Below are positions 1 to 10,921 of a stretch of 64,000 bases of DNA, in pieces (the first letter of the stretch is position 1; each line of letters starts with the position of its first letter). This DNA is from Ptychodera flava. Lineage: Eukaryota > Hemichordata > Enteropneusta > Ptychoderidae. The notes beneath the pieces are model-generated. The model was given only the letters and a program-made list of their open reading frames with translations. It did not search any database and had not been told where the DNA came from. A program made the position numbers and the translations under genes. Where the stretch lies: positions 24,194,747-24,258,746 of the forward strand of contig NC_091941.1 of the NCBI RefSeq assembly GCF_041260155.1, in the 5' to 3' direction.

Positions 1-270
1 ATTAAACGTTACATTAAGATTCAGCGCCCACAGTCCTTTATCGGCCTTTTTTCACGACCAGCATAGTATCTGTAAATTAGATTGCTTTAGTCAGTTTAGT
101 TCCCTATAACCAGGAGTAGATATTTTCTCCAGATATTAAATACATGAAGCGTTGATTTTTGCATCTTCTGAGCTCGTCTTCAAACGGATTGAATCGTTAC
201 ACTAATAGAAATATAATATAATGCGACATTTCGATCATCGAGGTGTTTTACTCGAAATCCTTCTACAATC

Positions 271-1062
271 TACGCCTTTGACTTGACAGTTACCCATGAA
301 GGGTAACTGTCAAGTCAAAGGCATACAGTGCATTTCACCTAAGTACCGCAACTCAGCGTTTGAGACGGACACAATCCACATACAAAACACACGATTAGCT
401 TGGGTATCACGGACACATTTCAAAGTCACAGACTCGTAAACCAGCATGGGGTAGCCGCTCTGTCTAGACTGAGAGATATATCTTGTTCACACTGGCAACC
501 CAACTGAAATTTGGGCCGACGCAAAATAATTGTCCTTTTGGGATTAAATTTGGTCGTGTCCACACCTACCGGTACCAGAATTAGGGCCGACGTAACTTTA
601 CCTTCCTTTGTGACCTCTGACCTGTCAAAGTTCAAAATTGCGCATTTGAATATGGCATGCTGTTTCTACTGTTCATGATTTTCCTGTGTTTTTACGCACA
701 AGAAGGGCAAATATGACTACCACTCACCCTTTTAATCATCGGAGAGATCTTCACCATTTATTGGATGAGCATATGGTATATATAAGACCGCGGTGGAGAA
801 ATAACCAGTGCGCGGCATTTTTGACATGCCTCTCTAGTCTATTACGTGCACTGTGGAATCGAATGACATGGTCTCGTTTGCGGAACAAAGGTTGGTGGGA
901 AGTTCAGCGTACATGGGATGATATTAAAATGTAAAGACTGGATTGAAAACTTTCGATAGGTGTAAACTTTAGTTTCAAACGTCGTTTGTTTTGTGCGAAT
1001 AGGGTGACTAGTTCAACTTCGATCCATAGCGAAGGCCTGGTCAACTGGGACCAGGGCCGACG
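271..1062 (+). mobile_element. Truncated PIF/Harbinger-like element (left part, first tandem unit)
   Basis: This is the first-unit copy of the left two thirds of the element at 1676-2957. It opens with the hairpin at 274-322, carries the left inverted repeat, and holds the same 82-codon frame (686-934). It stops abruptly at the GGGCCGACG motif at 1054-1062, where DUF6973-like exon sequence begins, so it was cut by the tandem duplication. Confidence 0.6.
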
Positions 1063-1125
1063 GAAATTACAAGAATCCGTGATACTTTCTCGCACCAACT
1101 GTCGTCTTATCGCTCGGTATCGGTG

Positions 1126-1391
1126 CTACGACTGATCGACCCATGTCTGCAAGGCGCCCTCCTGGAGCGAGTTCAAAATCAAGTTGATGTCACTCAGTCC
1201 ATGGTTCGTAGCATCCTTGGCCATAACTCTGCCGACCTCATTGTTGAACAGGTTCATCAGCCTCTCGCCGACGGTACTCATCGGACGCTCTTCGTAAGCG
1301 AATGACTTTGCTAGGTCAGGTCCGAATTCACGGGTGACGCGGTACATCCAAAGAGCGGGAGTAAAAGCCTGTCTCTGCCCGTTATGGTTGC
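1126..1391 (-). pseudogene. DUF6973-like terminal exon, copy A (probably degenerate)
   Basis: Read on the minus strand after the acceptor at 1392-1397 (ctctgcag), the exon begins NHNGQRQAF and continues through LWMYRVTREFGPD and GERLMNLFNNEVGRVMAKD. This is the pattern of the last exon in copies at 13.6 and 58.4 kb. Here the conserved HALW has become PALW, two residues are missing before the YE pair, and the frame stops early (TWVDQS). Upstream coding exons are not visible: where they should lie there is a transposon. The domain resembles DUF6973 (HA-W, DA-E, L-NN-VG spacing), a family of unknown function; this assignment is from memory of the pattern. I judge this a relic. Confidence 0.55.
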
Positions 1392-1675
1392 CTGCAGAGC
1401 AGAAAGAGTAAACGTTACATTAAGATTCAGCGCCCACAGTCCTTTATCGGCCCTTTTCACGACCAGCATAGTATCTGTAAATTAGATTGCTTTAGTCAGT
1501 TTAGTTCCCTATAACCAGGAGTAGATATTTTCTCCAGATATTAAATATAGGAAGCGTTGATTTTTGCATCTTCTGAGCTCGTCTTCGAACGGATTGAATC
1601 GTTACACTAATAGAAATATAATATAATGCGACATTTCGATCATCGAGGTGTTTTACTCGAAATCCTTCTACAATC

Positions 1676-2957
1676 TACGCCTTTGACTTGACAGTTACCC
1701 ATGAAGGGTAACTGTCAAGTCAAAGGCATACAGTGCATTTCACCTAAGTACCGCGCAACTCAGCGTTTGAGACGGACACAATCCACATACAAAACACACG
1801 ATTAGCTTGGGTATCACGGACACATTTCAAAGTCACAGACTCGTAAACCAGCATGGGGTAGCCGCTCTGTCTAGACTGAGAGATATATCTTGTTCACACT
1901 GGCAACCCAACTGAAATTTGGGCCGACGCAAAATAATTGTCCTTTTGGGATTAAATTTGGTCCGTGTCCACACCTACCGGTACCAGAATTAGGGCCGACG
2001 TAACTTTACCTTCCTTTGTGACCTCTGACCTGTCAAAGTTCAAAATTGCGCATTTGAATATGGCACGCTGTTTCTACTGTTCATGATTTTCCTGTGTTTT
2101 TACGCACAAGAAGGGCAAATATGACTACCACTCACCCTTTTAATCATCGGAGAGATCTTCACCATTTATTGGATGAGCATATGGTATATATAAGACCGCG
2201 GTGGAGAAATAACCAGTGCGCGGCATTTTTGACATGCCTCTCTAGTCTATTACGTGCACTGTGGAATCGAATGACATGGTCTCGTTTGCGGAACAAAGGT
2301 TGGTGGGAAGTTCAGCGTACATGGGATGATATTAAAATGTAAAGACTGGATTGAAAACTTTCGATAGGTGTAAACTTTAGTTTCAAACGTCGTTTGTTTT
2401 GTGCGAATAGGGTGACTAGTTCAACTTCGATCCATAGCGAAGGCCTGGTCAACTGGGACCAGGGCCGACGTAACGTGTCCACACTGGCGATTTGCGTCGG
2501 ACCAAATTTTGCGTCGGCCCTGAGTCGGCCCTGAACCCCCCCTTCTAACCGGGACCAAACTGAGTCGGCCCAGGGCCGACTCAGCGTGTCCACATGTGTT
2601 TTTTACGTCGGCCCCGGCCCTGGTCGGGACCTGGGCCGACGCAAAGTCGTCAGTCTGAACGTACCAATTAACAGTTGACTAGACTTGATCTACAATGTAA
2701 CTGTTTCTTCTACAATTCAGCTAAGAGTTCAAGAGGTGAAGGTATTCTCAACAGAAATTAACTAAAAAAGCAATACAATGTAGATCACGTGTATCTCTCA
2801 GTCTAGACAGAGCGGCTGCCCCATGCTGGTTTACTGTAATTAATCAATGAGTCGGTGACTTTCAAATGTGTCATGATACCCAAGCTTATTGTTTGTTTTG
2901 TACGTGGATTGTGTCCATCTCATACGCTGAGTTGCGATACCTAGGTGAAACGCATAG
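1676..2957 (+). mobile_element. Non-autonomous PIF/Harbinger-like transposon with long inverted ends
   Basis: The flank up to about 1675 matches the intron of DUF6973-C, which continues differently (58999-59030), so an insertion starts near 1676. The left arm (1728-1890) and right arm (2780-2957) are imperfect inverted repeats, both containing a TTTCACCTA-type outer motif and a TCTAGACTGAGAGATA-type inner motif. Inside, 2094-2342 encodes GWWEVQRTWDD and, in the next frame, KDWIENFR. These resemble the WW...W-ENFRM start of Harbinger (HARBI1-like) nucleases, so a transposase relic is likely. Several GGGCCGACG motifs in both orientations lie near 1920-2650. The superfamily call is inference from this motif only; target duplication was not resolved. 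Confidence 0.5.
1679..1727. repeat. Perfect 22-bp-arm hairpin (also at 274-322)
   Basis: The segment reads GCCTTTGACTTGACAGTTAC and onward, then a four-base loop, then its exact reverse complement. The arms are 22 bases and perfect in both tandem units (274-322 and 1679-1727). It sits exactly at the left end of the Harbinger-like element. It could be a small inserted foldback or part of the element end. Confidence 0.85.
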
Positions 2958-3253
2958 TTTACAAGGCCAGAGTATCAACGGAGGACAACGGAGAGAGGGT
3001 TTACATCGGCCTCACTGATAACACCTTCAAGACGCGCTACACTAACCACATGAAATCGTTCGGTAACGAGAGACACAAAAACGATACCGAGCTGTCAAAA
3101 TTTGTATGGAACTTAAGAAATAAGGGTCAAGTCTTTGACATTTCGTGGTCAATCATTAATAAAGTATCGAGCTACTCTTACATAAGCAAACGATGTAATC
3201 TTTGTATATCAGAAAATCTGCACATTATCAATGGTGACAACTCTACACTCTGA
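2945..3253 (+). mobile_element. GIY-YIG endonuclease fragment of a Penelope-like retroelement
   Basis: The frame encodes RIVYKARVSTEDNGERVYIGLTD, then FKTRYTNH, ELSKFVWNLR and KRCNLCISE-LHIING. This is the GIY-YIG nuclease pattern (VYKA...VYIGLT...F..R...H) with a downstream CNLC pair, as found at the C-terminus of some Penelope-like reverse transcriptases. No reverse transcriptase lies upstream: the Harbinger-like right arm abuts the first codon, which is GTG rather than ATG. The fragment is a 5'-truncated relic. Its family differs from the Penelope-like element at 23-25 kb, whose GIY-YIG is of the YCIKC/YIGET type. Confidence 0.6.
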
Positions 3254-3264
3254 GTTGGTTTCAA

Positions 3265-3420
3265 AATGTCGCCACCAAAACAAATATTATTTATCGAATT
3301 TTAACACCACCTACAAATAGAATGGTTCGTCCAAATCACAAGAGTGTCAAGGTCGTAATCCTTTCACTTCTATCTGAGGATTGCAGGATGCATGAAACTA
3401 AGTGATAGATTGCATTACTT
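3265..3420. repeat. Segment shared with 19730-19880
   Basis: The stretch beginning CGCCACCAAAACAAATATTA matches 19741 onward through AGGATTGCAGGATGCATGA with moderate divergence. Both copies lie 0.4-0.7 kb upstream of a SULT first exon. It may be part of the duplicated 5' flank of the gene or a dispersed repeat. Confidence 0.6.
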
Positions 3421-3437
3421 TGTACTTGAAGTAATCT

Positions 3438-3440
<3 letters not shown>

Positions 3441-3508
<68 letters not shown>
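3441..3508. repeat. (TA)n microsatellite
   Basis: About 68 bases of uninterrupted TA dinucleotides, 0.5 kb upstream of SULT-a. Confidence 0.97.
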
Positions 3509-3514
<6 letters not shown>

Positions 3515-3559
3515 GAATCAATTTTTTAAAATTTCGACCTTGAAGCTGTCATTCAGTTT

Positions 3560-3750
3560 AGACCATACCAAACCACATTTTGCCTTTTTTGGGTTGCGCA
3601 AAAATGATGACCTTCCCCAAAAGTATGCGCAAAGTACGACCCTTCAAAAATGCTTGTACGAAAAACGGTGACTAACCCCCAACCCCAACTCCCAAAAAAC
3701 AAACAAAACAAAACAAAAAAACCCAGTCATTTCTGTCCAGTCTCTTAGCA
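3560..3750. repeat. End fragment of the GGGACTGGACA dispersed element
   Basis: The segment contains GACCCTTCAAAAATGCTTG, a C-rich stretch and finally CTGTCCAGTCTCTTA. This is the right end of the TIR element family seen whole at 20526-22762. No matching left end was found nearby, so it is a solo end or a decayed copy. Confidence 0.6.
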
Positions 3751-3769
3751 ACCTTGTAGGAATTTGTCA

Positions 3770-3985
3770 AACTGTTCGGGTGAATTTCGGATTACCTGTC
3801 TGTGAATACAAAAAAGGTCAAAAATACCTGAACTCGTCGGTTGTTTAAGGCACCAGTGACGTGTATTTGCAGCAGAAGGTATACAATACGAGTCCAAAGG
3901 GCTTCCATTTATACCACCTCGCATCCATTTCTTCACTGCTCAGCTGTATCAAAGTTTGAATTACTGTCAGCTCAACTCGTCCACG
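3770..3985 (+). promoter_or_regulatory. Proximal promoter and 5' UTR of SULT-a
   Basis: This 200-bp block upstream of the SULT-a start is conserved at 60840-61056 upstream of SULT-c, ending with the shared AGCTGTATCAAAGTTTGAAT just before the ATG; SULT-b (20100-20266) keeps only fragments. It contains AGGTCA (3815-3820) and TGAACT (3829-3834), an inverted pair of nuclear-receptor-like half sites also present in SULT-c with one base less spacing, and a GTGACGTG CRE/E-box-like site near 3857. No TATA box at a fixed distance was identified. Conservation between paralogues supports function but could also reflect recent duplication. Confidence 0.5.
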
Positions 3986-6900
3986 ATGGTCGACGCCGAG
4001 ACAATCGAAAACTCAGGAATCTCCATTGATGTAGACAAGATTAGGAACTTTGAGGTTCGGTCAGACGATATATTTGTTCTGACGTACCCTAAATCTGGTG
4101 AGTCCATGTAAGAGAGCTTTCAGTAATTACAATGGGGTGGGGGCGGGGGAAATTCGCGCACGCCTCTAAGATAAAATGTGACCCTTCCCCCATCCTCCTG
4201 TCTAAATCCTGTCTAAAATGTGACCCTCCCCCTTGTCCGACATTCTAAACTTGACCCTCCCCCTAACCACTGTGGTATTCTCCCCAGGAATAACTAAAAC
4301 AGTATCAGCTACTTAACATAACAATAGGTTCAATTGTTATGTTATGGACAAATTACAGAGGGGAGGGCTGGTGTTTTTGAAGGGACAGTCGCAATTTATC
4401 ACGCAAGAATTTTTGAAGAGATATGGTACATTTGAGGGAGGGTCACCATATTTTGTGCAACTATAAGAAGGCAAGATGTGGCTGATTTAGTGCTTCATCA
4501 AATAAATATCAAATCATAATACATGGAGTCTATCAGGCAAATTATTGACAATTTACCCCCACAAAACATGCTATATCTGTATATTATATATGTTTGATAA
4601 TGTATTTAAATGTACATTCCTTGAATAGGGAAGTAAAATGTGCATTTGTGTTCAAGAAATTGATTTCTGAATTTCATCTAAAAAGTTGGCTCACTATCCA
4701 TGGTGTCTATGATGAAATTATTAATAGTTCTTTCCAATACAAAAATAGGTAAATCTTTGCATTTGTGTACTTTTGATTATTTACATTATTGTTCTTGATT
4801 AGACTAGAGTGGTTACAAGTCCATGGTTGTGTAAGAAATTTGATTTTGGAATTTCACCGAAATGTTGATTCACTATGCATAGCGGTCTATGATGAAACTA
4901 TGAATAATTTTTTTTTCAGTACAAAATTAGATAAATCTGTGCATTTATGTATGCTTGATTATTCAAATTATTGTTCTTGATTAGACTAGAGTGGTTACAA
5001 GTCCATGGTTGTGCAAGAAATTTGATTTTGGAATTTCACCGAAATGTTGATTCACTATGCATGGCGGTCTATGATGAAACTATGAATAATTTTTTTCAGT
5101 ACAAAATTAGATAAATCTGTGCATTTATGTATGCTTGATTATTTAGATTGTTGTTCTTGATTACACGAGTGGTTACACGTCTATGGTTGTGTAAGAAATT
5201 TTGATTTTGGAATTTCACCGAAATGTCAATTCACTATGCATGGCAGTCTATAATGTGTACACATTTTGTTGGAGATTTCCTATTCAGGAAATATCACTTG
5301 GACAATCAAAGTTTTGGCCATTAAATCAGCTTCTGTCAAAAGTGACCCTCCCCAAGGTAGGTTTATAAAAAGTGACCCTCCCCTTGAACTGTTTTCTAAA
5401 AGGTGACCCTGCCCCCTATTCCCCTGGCCCATCCCCCTGTAATTACTGAAGGCTCCCTAACAGTTACTATGAATTAGGCAAATAAACCCTGAAACCTGTG
5501 AGCACGGCCGCACGTCCGCTGGTATACAAATCTCGTTCGAAAAAGCGTCTTGTTGGCGTACCTTTACCAAGTCGCTGTCATTTTGATTATGTCAAAGGGG
5601 TTTGTAAAATTGCGCAGTTTAAATATGTCGAACCGATGGTAAATATTTTCGCTATGGAAAAAATTGAATGAAGTCATCACCGCATACAGAGAACTTCCCC
5701 TTGTTTAGCTCCGTTCCACGATTAAATGATATTGAACTCTATAGCTATTGTTCAACTTATTCAAATTTCACATTTCAATTGACAGACACTAACTTCGTAA
5801 AACGTGAACAGTCGGCAGCGTTGAAAGGAGTAGTATTTCTTGAAAACATGACATTTTAGTTTGACCTTTCAACTGACAACTGGAAACACTTTGACCTTTT
5901 GAGGAGTGAACCATTTAAAATGAGGGGGCTAAACATTCGGGGGGCGGGGTGATTTGTTGTCAGCCAAATGTGACAGAAGAATTGGGTAGATGTTTGCTTT
6001 CAGGGAGAGAAAATTGCTACGATTGACATCGACCTTGGATTGGATACAAGTTCAAGTCTTCTGTTCACTGACTCAAAGCAAGACGGATTAGGCTGCATCT
6101 ACAAATACTGGTGGGGAGGGGTGGTGGAGGAATCAGGGGGTTCGAAATTCTGGGAGTAGTAGAGGGGGACTTGAAAGTTTTGATCTGCGTGTAGGGGGGC
6201 CGACAACTTTTGGGTTCCTTTTGTTTTTCACATTTTACGATTACGAGGTTTAGTAGGTAATTCAATGAAACAATGATTCTAACATTTTTCTGTCATCCGA
6301 TGGCTCTGATTTTAGCAATAATTAAACAAATCTAGAATCATTTTGTAGCAGTTCATGACTTTTGTCTCGCAAAAATCTAAAAATGCATGAATCCCAATTC
6401 AGCATGCTGAAACACAATATTGAGATTGTCGACAAAGCCTGTACATATAAATATTAGTGATAATTGTACACATAAATGTTAGTGACTCTAATTTAAATGA
6501 AAAAAATGTGTAACTAAATGAAATTATTTATTTTTTTTGCTATGATTACACCTAACATTTCAGACATCAAAATGTTTATTTGATGGAATATTTAACCTTC
6601 CAATATTGTGAATTTGTAAAACTCTTGTAAAATCATCTTAGTCATATGTCCTGTACTTTTGAAAAAATTTTTTTTTTCAATAGGTCATTTTGCTCAGTCT
6701 TTCACAACTTGGCAAAAAGTAGCCAAGAATTCACAATTTGCATACTCTCTCATCATTGTCATTTTGTGTACTCTTCAGGGGTGGCATTGACCTGACCTGA
6801 GTTGGATTAACTCAAGTCGGCTTAGACTGATAAAACTAAAAAGTCCACTGATGCATTTCAAATTAATCAATTTAAGAACTTGCCTAGGAATATGGCTCTA

Positions 6901-9900
6901 CAAACTGCAAATAACATTTGAGCATATTGGAGGATCTGAAAAACATAAGATTTCAATCGCAATTCCCTCAGCGGCCTCCCTCCCCCCACAGTCAAAAGTT
7001 TTGAAGGCTAATAGTCATGTCTTACAACCATCGGATTACAAAGAAAAAGAAATACACAGAGGTTGGAGTGCAAAATCAATGTTCAGATTAGGGATTGGGT
7101 GTAATAATAAGAGTTGAGGTGCTCAGCAGTGTCGCGCTCTTAAAGTTACATTCAACATACGTAGAAGCTAATGGACTGGGACAATACGAGACAAATAAAG
7201 CTCTACAGCCACGCCCCTCGGATTTCGAACAGTCCTTGAGGTATAGACAATAAAATGGAAACAAGGTCCTGATCATGGAGTCAAAAACTATTTATCAACG
7301 ACAGACAAGGAAGCTTTACTGTAAAAGGTGTTCCCGAGCGGGAAATCTCGCTTCAGCACCGAAGGAGCAGGCGGGAAATTGTTCGTCGTATGTGGGAAAT
7401 TTTGTCATTTTGCTTATCGGGGAAGGGGGAGCCATGCGGGGGGGGGCAGAATGGAGGATTCGATTGATTTCAAGGTTTCCTCATGGGACTCCAAAATCAT
7501 GTAACTGGTAGAGGGCTGTTGGAACTTTTGTGATGGGAAGCAGGCAGCTTTTGTAACGGAGAGAGGGAAAGTGAGAAAAATTCCTGGTGGGGAATTAGGA
7601 ATATATGTAGGCGGGAGGGAACTTGCAAATCATAACGGGGCATAGCTACGAACAAACCAATTTCCCCTCAAATTTGAATTTTGTATTCATGCCTTAGAAT
7701 GCTACGCCCCCTTAAGCTGTATCTTTGTCATTTTTTGCCGACAAGATGGTTTGAGATCAAGTGCACCTTATGTGGAAATGCTAACCTTTAAATGTGACCA
7801 CAGTGCGTTTATCAACCATTGGTGATGACCAAATAATTTTCGTTTGGTATTATTTTGGTAAGTAAAATGAAATGGGGCTTTAAATGTAAGCTTACGTACA
7901 CATGGATGCGCCGCGGCTGGTTACATATCAGCTGGGTGGTTGTCTCTGATTTATTTAGTATTTATTATTTTTCAATTTTCTTTGACCTTCACTTTGAGTG
8001 CAGGGACAACATGGATGAAAGAAGTTGTTCCCTTGGTGATGAATGGAGGAGATATTGACGCAATCAATAAAGTGCCACCAGATGTGAGGGCGCCCTACAT
8101 AGAATTCGTAATCTCTCCGGACCAACTAGGCATGACTGGGGTTACCACACACTTTGGCCTGCCTAAAGGGTTCGACCTCGACACCCAACCGTCTCCTAGG
8201 ATAATCGTGTCACATTTGCGGCCCGAGTTCCTTCCGACGCAAATGGAAGAAAAGAAACCGAAGGTACAGAAGTTGTTCAGTGGCTTATATTAACTTATGG
8301 TGTACTTTATTCATTTATCACATGCACAAGCCAAGTTTGTCGTCTCCGAACAAAAAATACGGGATTTATTCTCTGGTCGTTCTACGTCACGACAACCCGC
8401 GTCTATGTCATCAATTTTGGTGCGTCGGACCTTTTTTTTGTCGATCTTCGGTGTGCTCGTAAATATGTAAACAAACAACATGGCGGCCGATGTTTCTCCC
8501 ACGATCAAAAGTCATGTAATGAAATCGATATTTTCACAGACTACGACATTACTAATCCGAACAATGTAAACACAAGAGTGTACCGCCTGTATATTCCGAA
8601 GGAATTACGTGAATAATTTGCGGAAACAACAAACTCAAAGTGGTCGCGTATAGCCTACCGTGGGTTCCGTACGCATAGGCGCGACCTTTACAGTGTTCGC
8701 GCCGTCGAGATTCAGTCGATATTTGTTCCCGAAAAATAGCGTATCTTCGTCTGTGATAAATTTCTAGGACTATGCTATCTTTGAAATAGATTATAACTTT
8801 GCGGAAGATAGCCTACGTGTAGACCGAGAGCTGTCATTTGCTCCACACACGAACGAACGTGAGCGCTGACGCACACGACGGACGACTGGAAATGATTGAC
8901 AACTTGTGCACGGCGTACTGATATTTATTCCTAAAGTAGTTCAAAGGTTTAAACGCGGAATCGTCATGGAAAACTTATTTTATTTTGCAAAAAATAACGA
9001 ATTCTTGGCTTGTGCATGTGATAAGTATATTATTCCCTAATATTTTTCTTCGTTCAGCTCGGAAAATACTCGTGACGTAATGACCGTGTCACCACTCGTC
9101 TTCGACTCGTGGTGACACGGTCATTACGTCACTCGTATTTTCCTTCGCTGAACGAAGAAAAATATTAGGGAATAATATCTAATCATTTATTCTTTATTTA
9201 CTCATATTTATACTGGTCAGCTCCTTTAGTAAAAAAATGTACTGATTTAAGGGAGGGCTACTGTAAAATAAAATAAAATAAAATATACTAATATATAAAC
9301 TCAAAAAGTTGGTTAAATAAAGGAATTACATTCTGTAGATGTCATGAAAGACAGGAAGCGTAAACCTATGATAATTTCTAGTCTGATATGATTTCTAAAT
9401 ATGGCTGAACAATATCCCTGGCACTCGGATCTTTGCTAAGCCATGACTAAATGAACGCACACAATGGAAATAAGAATGACTGCATGGATTATCCATGGAA
9501 GTAAAAATGAATATCTTTTTCACCTCCATGGTTCACAATGAGCGAATGGAAGGGGCAGGCATACCCATGCATTGGGGTATCGACCAACTTTCTGTTCTGC
9601 AACTAGGCTTGAGCTGCCGCTCGGATCAAACTCCGTCACTAAAAATACCCATTTATTGAGTGATCGATCCAAGGACATCTTGATCCAGGCGACCGAGCAT
9701 CGTTCGAGCTCGACGCTCCCGTTACAGAATAGAGAGATACTCGGCACATGTATGTCTGCTCCTTCTATTCCTTGATGCTAAACCGAGCATCGTTTTAGCG
9801 CAGGGAGCTCTCTAGTTGCAGAACAGACGGATACTCGGCACACGTACCATGGGTATGCTGTCCCACAATCGCTTGTAGTTAGGTTCTCCCTTTTGTCGGT

Positions 9901-10869
9901 TACAGAGGCTTTCACCTTCGCCGTGTACCTAAACACAAGCGACTGTGACCTCCCCCTTGCATTCCTTCATTGGAACCCCACCCTGATGATTTCCGTTTGC
10001 AAGTTTATCGATCATAAATGTATTCGAGCCGTGGACTTCGCAATTGCCCGAGCCTCAGTGGTTAAGTCATCAGTGGTGACGAAGTTGTCCTCTGCTGCAG
10101 ACAACTTCAAAAACGTGCTCATCAATAGTTATTTACGAACCAAGTACTGGAGCCAGAAAAAAGAGAAACGGATACCAGAAATATAAATGGCTTTGAGTTA
10201 TTATAAGACGTGTGCACATGCTCTAAGCAAAATGGAGTAGGAAGGGTTCCCGTATTTTTTCAAACAGACGAAGGCTGCAATATAATAAAACTTTCTGGAG
10301 GTTTAACGGCCCCTTTTCGATAAAGACCAGTCTTTTACCACAGTCCTTACAACACAAGAGGGACGATGTTTGACTCCAGAATGCGTCAAGGAATTGAGAA
10401 CACATTTTACAGTTCGGAAAACGAAAATAAGTATTCTTAACATTTGCATGAAATTATTGATCCTCATCTGCAGCTGATATACGTGGCCAGGAATCCGAAA
10501 GATGTAGCTGTGTCCACCTTCCACTTCGCACAGAAGCAACTACCGGCGATCAATAAGAAAGCGTACGATGGTTTTAGTGACTTCCTCCCGGACTTCATGA
10601 ACGCCAGAAATGGAGCCCAAAGCGTCGTATGTAAGTCACGATCCAGTCTCATATTAATTGTCTTATTGCCTTTTTAACGTTATGGCCTGGGGCGGTTACC
10701 ATCACTAAACCGCGATCAGGCGATAGCGAAATCTTACTTGACGAGCTTTTTTTTAGGTTCTCTATTCTTCCAAAGCTATGGTTTAAGAACGGTAATGTAT
10801 GGGCTATGGGCTAAGCAACTCATTATCGATCGATCGATCAATCATCAATCATGACCATTGTCAATGTAG

Positions 10870-10921
<52 letters not shown>

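Larger units (their letters stand above)
1..2470. repeat. Tandem direct duplication, period about 1.4 kb
   Basis: Positions 1-1062 and 1407-2470 are nearly identical, with an offset of 1406-1408 bases and only a few substitutions and small indels. Each unit runs from an intron of a DUF6973-like gene into the left half of a Harbinger-like element. Between the two units lies a DUF6973-like exon (1063-1391). The repeating unit is therefore exon plus intron plus truncated transposon, and its left edge lies before the window. High identity suggests a recent duplication, or gene conversion. Confidence 0.9.

Noticed and set aside
9893-10186. 97-codon frame in SULT-a intron 2
   Set aside because: Not conserved in the homologous intron of SULT-b.
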